Shown one piece after another: positions 53,463 to 62,942 of a stretch of DNA of 64,000 nt. Position numbers and translations under genes: made by a program. How positions within the stretch are numbered: position 1 is the stretch's first letter; each line of letters begins with the position of its first letter. This DNA is from JAFMDF01 sp965222705 (lineage in GTDB: Bacteria; Bacteroidota; Bacteroidia; Chitinophagales; Saprospiraceae). The stretch spans positions 1 through 64,000 of the forward strand of contig CBDCUO010000042.1 in NCBI GenBank assembly GCA_965222705.1. The letters are read 5' to 3'. The notes beneath the pieces were generated by a model. The model searched no databases, was not told the origin of the DNA, and saw only the letters and a list, made by a program, of their open reading frames with translations.

Positions 53463-54488
53463 ATGCAAAATCCACACCTTGATCCTACAGGCGAAAACCT
53501 TAGTGGCGAAGAGCAACAGGTCGAAAAAGCACTTCGCCCCAAAAGTCTGGACGACTTTAGCGGCCAACCCAAGATAGTAGATAATCTAAAGGTCTTTATC
53601 GAAGCGGCTAAATTGCGAGGAGAGGCTTTGGATCATGTATTGCTGCACGGCCCACCCGGATTGGGCAAAACGACCCTATCCCATATCATCGCCAATGAAT
53701 TGGAGGCAGCATTAAAAATGTCTTCTGGACCCGTATTGGAAAAACCTGGCGATCTAGCCGGCTTGCTAACAAACCTGGACGAGGGAGATGTGCTGTTTAT
53801 TGACGAAATTCACCGTTTGAATACGGTGGTGGAGGAATACCTCTATTCCGCTATGGAAGATTACCGTATTGATATTATGATCGATAGCGGACCCAACGCC
53901 CGGAGCATTCAGATTACGCTCAACCCCTTTACGCTGATAGGAGCAACGACTCGTATGGGTTTATTGACTGCTCCCATGCGCGCTCGATTTGGGATCAACT
54001 GCCACCTGGATTATTACGATGTAAAAGTATTGGAAAAAATAATCAACCGTTCGGCCAGCATCCTAAAAGTACCCATTACCTCCGAGGGAGCTGCCGAAAT
54101 CGCCCGCCGTAGTCGAGGAACCCCCCGAATCGCCAATGCCCTCTTGCGTAGAATCCGCGACTTTGCTCAAATCAAAGGCAATGGCACGATTGACGTAGAG
54201 ATTTCTGAGTATGGGCTAAAAGCCCTGAATGTGGATGAAAACGGTTTGGACGAAATGGACAATAAAATCCTTTCAACCATTATCGAAAAATTCAAGGGCG
54301 GTCCCGTTGGACTGACCACCATTGCCACCGCTGTTGGCGAAGAAGCGGGTACGATCGAAGAAGTCCACGAACCCTTTTTGATTATGGAGGGCTACATCCA
54401 ACGCACCCCCAGAGGCCGCTCCGCTACAGAACGGGCTTACCAGCACTTGAGAATCGTGCCGCCTGCTCAGTCGGGGACCCTATTCTAG
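53463..54488 (+). CDS. ruvB: Holliday junction branch migration ATPase RuvB
   Basis: The protein has 341 residues. 'LRPKSLDDFSGQPKIVDNLK', Walker A 'LHGPPGLGKTTLSHIIANEL', Walker B 'LFIDEIHRLNTVVEEYLYSA' and sensor 1 'LIGATTRMGLLTAPMRARFG' (with the Arg finger) are diagnostic. The C-terminal winged helix contains 'EPFLIMEGYIQRTPRGRSAT'. It drives branch migration with RuvA. It stands alone here, convergent with coaD. Confidence 0.97.
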   Translation: MQNPHLDPTGENLSGEEQQVEKALRPKSLDDFSGQPKIVDNLKVFIEAAKLRGEALDHVLLHGPPGLGKTTLSHIIANELEAALKMSSGPVLEKPGDLAGLLTNLDEGDVLFIDEIHRLNTVVEEYLYSAMEDYRIDIMIDSGPNARSIQITLNPFTLIGATTRMGLLTAPMRARFGINCHLDYYDVKVLEKIINRSASILKVPITSEGAAEIARRSRGTPRIANALLRRIRDFAQIKGNGTIDVEISEYGLKALNVDENGLDEMDNKILSTIIEKFKGGPVGLTTIATAVGEEAGTIEEVHEPFLIMEGYIQRTPRGRSATERAYQHLRIVPPAQSGTLF

Positions 54489-54582
54489 TCCCTGCCTGCC
54501 CAATAGGCGTTGGTCTGAGGGGGCTCTGTGCATCAGCAGCCTGTGTAGTCCGCTATATAGTCTAAGGGACTGATGAATTTCT

Positions 54583-55039
54583 TTAAAAATTTACCGCTTT
54601 TGGCAAAAACATAGAGGCATCCCCTCCTCCCTTAATCACCTCTCGCACCAATGTAGAGCTAATATGTGAATATTGCGGTTGGCTGATCAAAAAGACCGTT
54701 TCTACGCCTTGTCCGATGATCTGATTCATCTGGGAAAGCTGTTTTTCGTAGTCAAAGTCGGAAGCATTTTCGCAAGCCCCGGAGCAGGTAATTGGCTCCT
54801 TTTTTGATGCAATAATGCGCTGTCAAGCCTTTGTGTTGATCTACCACTACACTCGGTTGGTTGGCAAAGACTGCCTCTATCCAGGCCATGCGTTGGTCTA
54901 GGGTGAAAAGCGATTTTTTTTGAGAATTTACGCCCACCGCAATAATGATTTTATCAAATAGCGGAATGGCACGCCTGACCAAATAGACATGCCCAATAGT
55001 GATTGGGTCAAAAGAACCGGGGAAAACGGCTATTTTCAT
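54583..55039 (-). pseudogene. coaD: Phosphopantetheine adenylyltransferase, split by a +1 shift
   Basis: The frame from 55039 gives 'MKIAVFPGSFDPITIGHVYL' (with GSFDPxTxGH), 'VGVNSQKKSLFTLDQRMAWI' and 'LLRGLR', then breaks at 54767-54770. There the coding strand has four A, and three would be in frame. Deleting one A continues into NASDFDYEKQLSQMNQIIG, then 'ISQPQYSHISSTLVREVIKG' (the ISSTxVR motif) to a stop at 54583-54585. That makes 151 residues, close to the usual 159. The total of 457 bases is 3n+1. CoaD is normally essential for coenzyme A, so a base-calling error is the best explanation. Confidence 0.9.
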
Positions 55040-55110
55040 GATTTATTAATTGTTTGTACAATTGGCATGGTGTAAGAATCGCTGCAGAAGGAAGCCCGCA
55101 GTACGGAATC

Positions 55111-58100
55111 TTAAAATAACTCTTTGTCTAAAACAGTTTTGAATTGCTTGTTTTTTAAATCCAGTAATGGTGGGACGAAATTTCTCTTTGAAATATCCAA
55201 TACCCATTTAGCCTGTTTGTCTTCTATTAATAGGTCTTCATAAATTCGCTTTATGGGGGTTTTATTATAAAATTCTTTGCGGTGAATTCCGTCTGGAGGT
55301 TTTTGCACTTCTTGAGTCACATTAACCATAAAACGTTTGACATTTTCAGGTTTGGTTTTCCAGACATGTAGCCCATTTTCTTCTCTTAAAAACAAGTGTA
55401 CACAACTTCCCTGTAATTGAAAGACGACTCCTGCTAATAGATCACCTTCTTTTGGGGGGGAAGCAGAGGCTGTTTCTGGCGATTCAAAACTTGTTAAAAC
55501 GTATTCTTTTTTTTGGTATCGTCCTTTGACTAGGGTCTTTATGGATTCCTCTCCTTTAAACGGGATGGTTTCTTTGTATAAACTTTCTCGATACCAAATG
55601 GTACAGAGGGTGTAAGTATAGCTCTTCTTTTTGGCTATTTGGGTATATAGTTGCTGTATTTCGTTTGAATTGATACCATAAATTGCCAGAAAAGTTTTAT
55701 TGATTGAAGGGTTCAAGCGGCTCAATAGGGTGACTTTAAAGTCAAATAGATTACTTTGCCATTGCTTCAAGGCTTCCTGGATACTGGGATCGTAAGTTCC
55801 CAAACCCAGATAAGAAACAGAAAGTTGCTCCTCAAACTGCTCAACTTGTGCCTTGAGTTGTTCCAATTGCTCTTTACTTTCTAGTAGATAGCTGTATTGT
55901 TTTGCTTTTTTTTGATTAGTCCAGAACTTTTCACCCATTTTTTGCTTTTGTCGCTCCAGTATTTCCAACTTGCTTGATAAGCGGACATAAACCTTGCCTT
56001 CTTTTAATTGGACCAACTGTCGCCTTAATTCGCTGGCATAATCGGCATACTCGATCTTTTCCAATTCTTCCAGTAATAAATCCAGTCCCAATGGGTCAGC
56101 TTCTATATGGATATTCAGTTTTCCCTCTACTATTTTGATATTGGCGATTAGCTGGTCGTCGGGGTCCTGCAAATTTAATTGACGAGCTAAAGGAATAATC
56201 AATTGCTCCTTGATTGTTCTTTGTAATTGCCTCGCCCCGTATTGCGGACTATACCCTTTTTCTGCTAGATAATTATATACTTCTTTGCTGATGTTTAAAT
56301 CCAGCCGACGATATTGAATACCCTCCAGTTTTTTAAACAAGCCAATTTCCCTTTCTACTACAAAATGGATGACTTTGTTTGAAAGGGGGGCAAAAGGAAT
56401 AACTTCATCAATTCGGTTGAACAACTCAGGCCGAAAGAATTGTTGAACGGCACTTTGAAAGTGAGTCCTAATGCCTGCTTGATCCTCCGTTTTTTTGAGG
56501 CTGATTCGATTGTTTAGTAAATTTGCGGCTCCAATATTAGAGGTCATAATGATAATGGTACTACAAAAATTGACCAATTTTCCCTGGCTATCGGTTAATC
56601 GCCCTTCGCTTAAAACCTGTAATAATAAGTCAAAAAAATTGGGATGCGCCTTTTCAATTTCATCGAATAATAAAACACAAAACGGCTCCCTTCTGACTGC
56701 CGAGGTCAATAATCCATCACTCCTATAACTCAAGCCAGTTAAGCGCATGACAGAATAGGCATCTGCGTATTCACTCATATCAAAACGGGTCAGTTTATTT
56801 CGATTGCCAAACATGAATTGGGCGAGTACCTTTGCCAGTTCCGTTTTACCTACCCCTGTAGGACCGACAAATAATAGGGAAGCAATGGGCTTTCCAGTTT
56901 TGGTTAAAGCTGTTTTGACGCCGGCCAAAATATCCACAATGCGTTCCACCGCATTTTCCTGCCCAAAGACCGTATGGTTAAAATTATTTTTAATCTCAGT
57001 TGGATACATAGGCACCTCTGGATCTACCATGAATAGGGGCATCCCCGTTTCTTCACAAAAATACTCAATCACGGCAGCGCGACTCAGCTTGTTCGGGTGC
57101 TTTTGGTCGAGTGATTTTTGATTGATCAAAATACTTTCTAAGAAGCGAATCGGCTTGCCGGGTAAGCCGGCATAGGGCGTAAACCTGCGATTGAGGCGAA
57201 GCGTTTCCCGAATGGCTTCCGGATCAATTCGAATGTGCCGACTAGCAGCTAGATCGTTTACTTTTTGGATAATAATTTCCTTTAGGTCTTCTTGCTTTGG
57301 CTCTTTTAGACGGATAATCTGAAAAAGGGGCAAGTAATTGGGGCTGTGCAACTCAATACGGGCAAATTCTTCTTCCGAGCATTCAGATACCAGATTTATT
57401 GTACCTCTACTGAGGAAAGGACGCAAATAATCGGCCATGCTTACGCTATTCCCTTCGTATTTGCCCACTTCAAATAGCTCCATGAAATTTCGGATAAATA
57501 AGACATCATTAGTATTGCCCAGTTCCCTGCACACGATTGCTAAATTATCTTGCCAGCCGGTATCCCTGGTCAATTCCTTTATCATTACAGAAGCAGTGCT
57601 TTCCCAAAACTCTCCTTCGATTTTTCGCTTATTTCGCTGGCGGACTATTTCCCAAACCAATGCGGTTTTGCCAACTCCCGACGGACCGACCAGCAGCACA
57701 TTTCGGTTGAATGTTCCTTTTAATGCTTTTGCCAACTGATCCAACTCTGCTTTTCTACCATAAACAACCCTTTTAGAAATATTTATTTTTTGTGCAATTT
57801 TGGTTAATAAGGCTTCTTGGTTATCACTTCCCTGAGATTCTATGGTTTTTAATGTGGGGAAACGCCATTCGATTTCCATTTGCTCCAGTTTGATTGTGGT
57901 TGTCCAGATGGCGGCAAGGAGACTTTGCACCGATTGTAAACGTTCTTTTCGGGCAAATTCCAGCTTGATAGCTTTTTCTAAGTACAGGCTTAATTTTTCA
58001 AAATTATAAGCAAAGCTTTCGACTCCCAAAGTGGGAACAACCCCCCAATAACCTTTTTCAGTTTTAGTAAAATAATAATCGAACTCCAGTTCAAAGTCTG

Positions 58101-58368
58101 GGTAGCTAATTTTATCTTTGGCGGCACTTATACCAATCTTGATGGTTTGGTGTTGGTAGTCTCCTTCGACGTATTCATTTAAAATTTGGTGAAAATTGCC
58201 TTTATTTAATACTTTTTGCTGAAAGATTTCTGCATATTTTCCGGCTAGTAAATAGAAGGGTTCATTGATTCGAATGGCGGAGGCATCCGTCAATGGAATG
58301 CTTAGTACATTTCCCTGTGAAAGGTGTAACTTAAAAGCGTAAAACGGAATGGTCATAAAATGTGCCAT
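55111..58368 (-). CDS. Unusual double-AAA+ ClpB-like ATPase with PCRF-like C-terminus
   Basis: The protein has 1085 residues. Residues 1-195 are an unfamiliar beta-rich domain, not the Clp_N repeat. The first AAA+ module (about 200-440) has Walker A 'VGPSGVGKT' (228-235), but its Walker B is 'DVLFIRNF' where ClpB has LFIDE, and no ERRF Arg finger is seen. The second module (about 465-760) has Walker A 'VGPTGVGKTELAK', Walker B 'VLLFDEIEKAHP' and sensor 2 'YSPQYGARQLQRTIKEQL', but the pore loop is shortened to 'GLSYRSDG'. A coiled coil (about 765-850) leads to about 230 residues with a weak likeness to the PCRF domain of release factors. It lies 71 bases upstream of coaD on the same strand. 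Confidence 0.8.
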   Translation of the reverse strand: MAHFMTIPFYAFKLHLSQGNVLSIPLTDASAIRINEPFYLLAGKYAEIFQQKVLNKGNFHQILNEYVEGDYQHQTIKIGISAAKDKISYPDFELEFDYYFTKTEKGYWGVVPTLGVESFAYNFEKLSLYLEKAIKLEFARKERLQSVQSLLAAIWTTTIKLEQMEIEWRFPTLKTIESQGSDNQEALLTKIAQKINISKRVVYGRKAELDQLAKALKGTFNRNVLLVGPSGVGKTALVWEIVRQRNKRKIEGEFWESTASVMIKELTRDTGWQDNLAIVCRELGNTNDVLFIRNFMELFEVGKYEGNSVSMADYLRPFLSRGTINLVSECSEEEFARIELHSPNYLPLFQIIRLKEPKQEDLKEIIIQKVNDLAASRHIRIDPEAIRETLRLNRRFTPYAGLPGKPIRFLESILINQKSLDQKHPNKLSRAAVIEYFCEETGMPLFMVDPEVPMYPTEIKNNFNHTVFGQENAVERIVDILAGVKTALTKTGKPIASLLFVGPTGVGKTELAKVLAQFMFGNRNKLTRFDMSEYADAYSVMRLTGLSYRSDGLLTSAVRREPFCVLLFDEIEKAHPNFFDLLLQVLSEGRLTDSQGKLVNFCSTIIIMTSNIGAANLLNNRISLKKTEDQAGIRTHFQSAVQQFFRPELFNRIDEVIPFAPLSNKVIHFVVEREIGLFKKLEGIQYRRLDLNISKEVYNYLAEKGYSPQYGARQLQRTIKEQLIIPLARQLNLQDPDDQLIANIKIVEGKLNIHIEADPLGLDLLLEELEKIEYADYASELRRQLVQLKEGKVYVRLSSKLEILERQKQKMGEKFWTNQKKAKQYSYLLESKEQLEQLKAQVEQFEEQLSVSYLGLGTYDPSIQEALKQWQSNLFDFKVTLLSRLNPSINKTFLAIYGINSNEIQQLYTQIAKKKSYTYTLCTIWYRESLYKETIPFKGEESIKTLVKGRYQKKEYVLTSFESPETASASPPKEGDLLAGVVFQLQGSCVHLFLREENGLHVWKTKPENVKRFMVNVTQEVQKPPDGIHRKEFYNKTPIKRIYEDLLIEDKQAKWVLDISKRNFVPPLLDLKNKQFKTVLDKELF

Positions 58369-58603
58369 GCGGCGAATGTAGGAAAATCCCTAATTTTAAA
58401 GAAATTTTAAACCCATTCTAATAGTACAAAACCAAACTGAAAGCGTTATTATTAATATAATATTAGTATTTGACTATATTAAAATTTGGCGGATAGTTCG
58501 CTAATTAGGCGAGGGAAGCCTGTAGCCATAGCTTGCAACAGACGGGAAGGTTCGTCCAAAAATAACCAGTTTCCATTTCAATTTTTTTTTTAAGCAAACA
58601 AAA

Positions 58604-60290
58604 ATGCAATCATTTATAAAAACAAAACTATTTCTGCTCGCTTTTTTTAGCACTTGGTCTTTAATGGCACAACAGGAGCAAATGGCAAAAATAGACTGGA
58701 GCCAGGAATATAATGAACCCCCTAATAGCTTCTTGTCTAAAATAATTCATACGGATGATGCCGGTTTTTACGGGTTGCGGATCCAAAGTGAAGGAATTGC
58801 TGCTGGACAGGCGGATGTATTTGTAGAATATTACAGCCGAAAATCTATGAAATTGCGAAAGTCCAGTGCGCTGGATTTAAAATTTAAGAACAAAAATAGA
58901 GATTTTGAGGATGTAGTTCGGATGAAAGGAAATATGTATTTGCTCACTTCTTTTAATAATCAGGCAAAGAAAAAAAATTATCTGTTTGTACAGAACATTC
59001 ATTTAAAAACCTTAAGAGCAGGGAAGACCTTGACCAAAATCGCAGAAGTAGCGACTAAGGATCGCTTTCGGGAAGGTGGTTTTCGGCAACATATTTCTAA
59101 AGATACCTCCAAAATTTTGATCTATGCTATGCTACCGCGCAAAAAAAAGCAACCGGAGCGGTTTTCGCTGCAGGTTTTTGACAGCGAGTTCAATCCAATT
59201 TGGGCCAAAGAAATCACCTTGCCATTTAATGACGATAATTTTTCCATAGAAGAATATCGGGTGGATAATGATGGGAACGTGTATATGCTCGGGGTCGTCT
59301 ATCAAGACAAGACTCGATTTCGTAGGGGTGGAAAACCGACGTATCAATATACTTTATTGAGCTATCGAGATAATGGCGAAGCCTTTGAAGAGTACAAAGT
59401 GGATTTAGGGGATAAATTTATTACCGATTTGACCTATCGAGTGGCTCGCAATGGCGATTTAGTCTTTTCCGGTTTTTATTCAGAAAAGGGAACTTACAGT
59501 GTTAGGGGCACTTATTTTTTTCGGCTCGACCCAAAAACCAAAACCATTTCCAATAAAAACTTAAAGAAATTTAATTTTGATTTTTTGACAGAGTATATGT
59601 CGGATAGCAAGCGGGATAAGGCTAGAAAAGCGGCCCAGAAAGGGGATACTAAAAGAACGGCAGAGCTTTACCAGTACGCTTTGGACGAGCTAATTTTGAG
59701 GAGCGACGGAGGAGCGGTTCTGATTGCAGAACAATTTTATGTAGAGCAGCGATACGATAATCGCTACTATGATCCCTATTATTCTCCTTATGGATTCTAC
59801 GGTGGTCGCTATAGTCTATACAATCGCTATAATCCCTACTATTACGATCGGTACGGAGGCTATAGAGATAATACCCATTATCACCATTATAATGACATCA
59901 TCGTGGTCAATATCAAGCCGACTGGAGAAATTGAATGGACGGCCCGCATTCCAAAGCAACAAGTGACGACCAATGACGGGGGGCTATTTTTCTTCCTATG
60001 CCATGTCCATTGTTCGGGATAAGTTTTTCTTTGTCTTTAATGACAATCCCAAAAACTATGCTCCTGATAAAAAGAGCAATAAATTTTATAATTTTAATGG
60101 TAGAAATTCGGTGATTGCTTTTGCAGAGATCAGCAAAAATGGAAGCGTTTCTATCCGCCCCATTTTTAGTGCAAAAGGCGTATCAGTAGTCGCTCGACCC
60201 AAGATTTGTAAACAGGTAGGGCGGAATGAGATGATGATTTATGGTGAGCGAGGGCGGAAATATCGATTTGGCAGCTTAAAGTTCAATTGA
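58604..60290 (+). pseudogene. Secreted protein with a Tyr-rich segment, split by a +1 shift
   Basis: A signal peptide (about 1-22, ending LMAQ) starts a protein of about 561 residues once the shift is repaired. The coding strand has six G at 59978-59983. Five would give TTNDGGYFSSYAMSIVRD and join the frame ending at 60290; the total of 1687 bases is 3n+1. The body is beta-strand-rich with 'KILIYAMLPRKKKQPERFSL' and looks like a propeller-type Bacteroidota protein of unknown function. Residues about 383-431 are Tyr-rich with Arg, Gly, Asn and His. No sorting domain is visible. Divergent from the AAA+ gene. Confidence 0.75.
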
Positions 60291-60713
60291 ATTTATCAAA
60301 TAAAAAAAGCCCATGACTCTTCATGGGCTGGAAAAAACGAATCTTACAATTCTTTAACCAAAACTTACACATTAAAGAAAATTGCAATGATTGTGCCAAA
60401 AACTTTAGAAATTGTTATTATATGATTTTTTTTATAACATTTTCTCCTTTTTTGTAAAAGATTGATAATGAATCGTTAGAGGTATCCATGGGTTAATAGT
60501 AGAGCAAATCAGCCGAATCCAATTTGTCAAAAACGGACATTTTGTTATAAAAGTGTTTGATTATCAATGTATTTGCGATTTTTATCATATCTGTTTAATT
60601 CGATCCAACCATTGAATTTGGTCTGGTTCTTTTTGGGAATCAAAAAAGAAAAGTGGAATGAAATATGTATTTGAATAAGTTTAAAAAAATATTTATTCCA
60701 TTAATTGATTCCC
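60291..60713. other. Intergenic region between two secreted-protein genes
   Basis: About 420 A+T-rich bases. Apart from the hairpin at 60308-60329 I find no gene, RNA or repeat. The promoter of the downstream gene should be in the last 100 bases, but no exact TAnnTTTG is present there. Confidence 0.45.
60308..60329 (-). terminator. 9-bp hairpin with U-tract on the minus strand
   Basis: AGCCCATGA (60308-60316) and TCATGGGCT (60321-60329) form a perfect stem with a CTCT loop. The T-run (TTTTTTTATTT) follows on the minus strand, so as a classical terminator it would act on leftward transcripts, although the adjacent gene reads rightward. Confidence 0.55.
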
Positions 60714-62643
60714 ATGTTTCTGAAAAATGGCCAGGTTGTACTTTTTTTTACCAGTAAGACTTACCTGTTATTATTTTTCCTTTGTTGGAGCCTTAATAAT
60801 CTTGTTGCAGAGGGGACGAAGCAATTGACAAGTTCTGCAATGGATCGGGTTTATCTTTATACCAATACATCGGCCTATAATGATTTTGGCCGGTATGATG
60901 GTGTGGACGACCAACGACTATATTTTCACATTGCCAATCCCAATTCAGAGCAAGTCTATTTAGGGTTTAGTCAACCTGTGCGTAGCGGGCATCATCCTTG
61001 CAATGGCTCCACTTTGGTGAATGGCTATTTTAGGATTAAAGACCCTACTGGACGGGTTGTTTTTCCTGCCATAGAAGACCCCAATGGGCAGTTATTGGAC
61101 GGCATGACTTCTAATATTAATAGTTATGCCCAAGCGGTAGCGGGTCCTCGACCTATTGTAGGTGCTGCTGGTTATCAACCCTTTATTTTTGATCCTTCTG
61201 GTATGCCTGCAGGAGATTATTATGTAGAGTTTAGTCGTTTGTCGGATGCAGCTACTGTAAACGTTCCGATGCCCATTGAATGGTGGGATATTACAGTAGC
61301 CACTAAGGCAGCAAATCCTGCGGCTATTGATGGGCGGGTATTTTCCCGAAACTGGTCTTTTTTCGCTCCTTCTATTTCTTGTGGTGCGGATGATGCCTAT
61401 ACCTGGTTCGATCGACCATTTAACGGAAAATTCTTTGTTTATACGGATGAAAACATTGTCGCCCAGGTAGATTTTAATAATGCCGGATTCCAGCCGGCGG
61501 CTTTTAATATTGTTTTCAATGACTCGGGAACCGAAAACACAGGAGATGTCATCTTCGATAGAAAATCGAGAAATGATGTTCGGTCTTCTGCTGCCAAGCA
61601 TAGAATATTTCTAAACGATCCTGATATCAATGTTTACCCTACTGGTCGGTTGGGCCAATTTGAGTTACAGCCGAGGTATATCGCCTGTGATAATGGCAGT
61701 TCTTGCGTAGAAATTTCTATGTCTGAGCCAGGGCAGATAGATATACTGATAGACCTGGACACTTTGAGTGGCAGATTGCTTTATGACATTGGTTCGGCAG
61801 ATGTTTTGCTTTCCTATAAAGTCGAGCCTTTACCCGGAGAGTCGCCTCCTTATGTAAGGTGTATTCCCTGGGATGGAAAAAAATGGACTTGGCAATGAAG
61901 TAGCAGATTATAAAAATGTAGATTTATTGGTAAGATATACGCAGGGCATTTATCATTTTCCAATATATGATGCAGAGTATATAGTGAATGGGTTTCATGT
62001 GACTACCGTTCGTCCAATCCCCAATAATGGGAGCCCCGGGCGGCTTTATTACGATGATAGAGAAATTCCTGATAGTTATGGATCGGGGATTGATGCCCCC
62101 ATATTGAATCCTTTCAATGAATGTGATGTGCCTTGCCATATATGGACGAATAGTGAATTTGGAGATCTGAACACGATCAACACTTGGTTTTTTGCAAGAG
62201 AAGAGTATGGCTTCCAGTTAGAATTGGCAGATTGCCCAATTGATGCAGTAGATGATAGCACGAAAACCCTTATCAATGTACCTAAAACCATAGCCATATT
62301 GGACAATGATCTTGGCACTGATAAAATGGATACGACTACGGTAGCATTGCTAGATCCTTTAAATGGTACAGTTTCTATAGACCCAGTTAGCTTAATTGTT
62401 GATTATACTCCCCGTCTTGGTTTTATTGGAAGGGACTCTTTTGTCTATACATTTTGCTATGAAATAATACCTGTATATAACCTCTGTGACTCCGCCACTG
62501 TTTACATAAGCGTTCAGCCAACTACTGAAGATTGTGAAAATGTTTTTGATGATGACGGAGATGGATTGGTGGATTGTGACGATCCAGATTGTCAGGCAAC
62601 GACTCCTATAATCAGGCGAAAAAAAGGAAGAAAAGAGGATTAA
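60714..62643 (+). pseudogene. Secreted multi-domain surface protein, split by a +1 shift
   Basis: I use the ATG at 60714; an in-frame TTG three codons earlier would also be open. The signal peptide 'YLLLFFLCWSLNNLVAEG' is followed by beta domains. The frame breaks in seven A at 61877-61883; six would read PWDGKNGLGNEVADYKN and join the frame to 62643 (1930 bases, 3n+1). The repaired protein has about 642 residues. It ends with a bacterial Ig/cadherin-like domain ('DDSTKTLINVPKTIAILDND') and 'CENVFDDDGDGLVDCDDPDC', a calcium-loop linker that normally leads into further domains. The short tail after it is Lys/Arg-rich, so the true 3' end may be missing. Confidence 0.75.
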
Positions 62644-62942
62644 AAAAAGCCCTCTCAGGTCTATGCCTGAAAGAGCTAAAAAAACCCCAAAAAACCAAAT
62701 CTTATGAGAAGTTGATTCCTTTCAAATTTAAATACACTATTGGGACTAGGATTTTTTTGCTAGGTCACAAATTCTTAATTCTTTTTTGAAAAAAATTACT
62801 TTTTCCAAACACATTTTTTGAAAAAATTTTGTATATTACTTATAATCAAAAACTTAAAATTTCACTACTTGTATTTTTTTTTGCGAATATTCGCTATATT
62901 AAAATATTTGACGCTTTAATTTTGTGAGATTTGAAATGTTTT
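62644..62942. other. Convergent intergenic region
   Basis: About 300 A+T-rich bases between convergent genes. AGCCCTCTCAGG and CCTGAAAGAGCT near 62650-62680 form an imperfect stem flanked by A-runs and may be a weak terminator. I see nothing else. Confidence 0.4.

Noticed and set aside
54767..54770. Programmed frameshifting in coaD
   Set aside because: A run of four A/T is too short for a typical slippery site, and three other genes show the same one-base excess, so error is simpler.
62589..62789. 66-codon ORF after the surface protein
   Set aside because: Lys-rich translation of A-runs in intergenic sequence.
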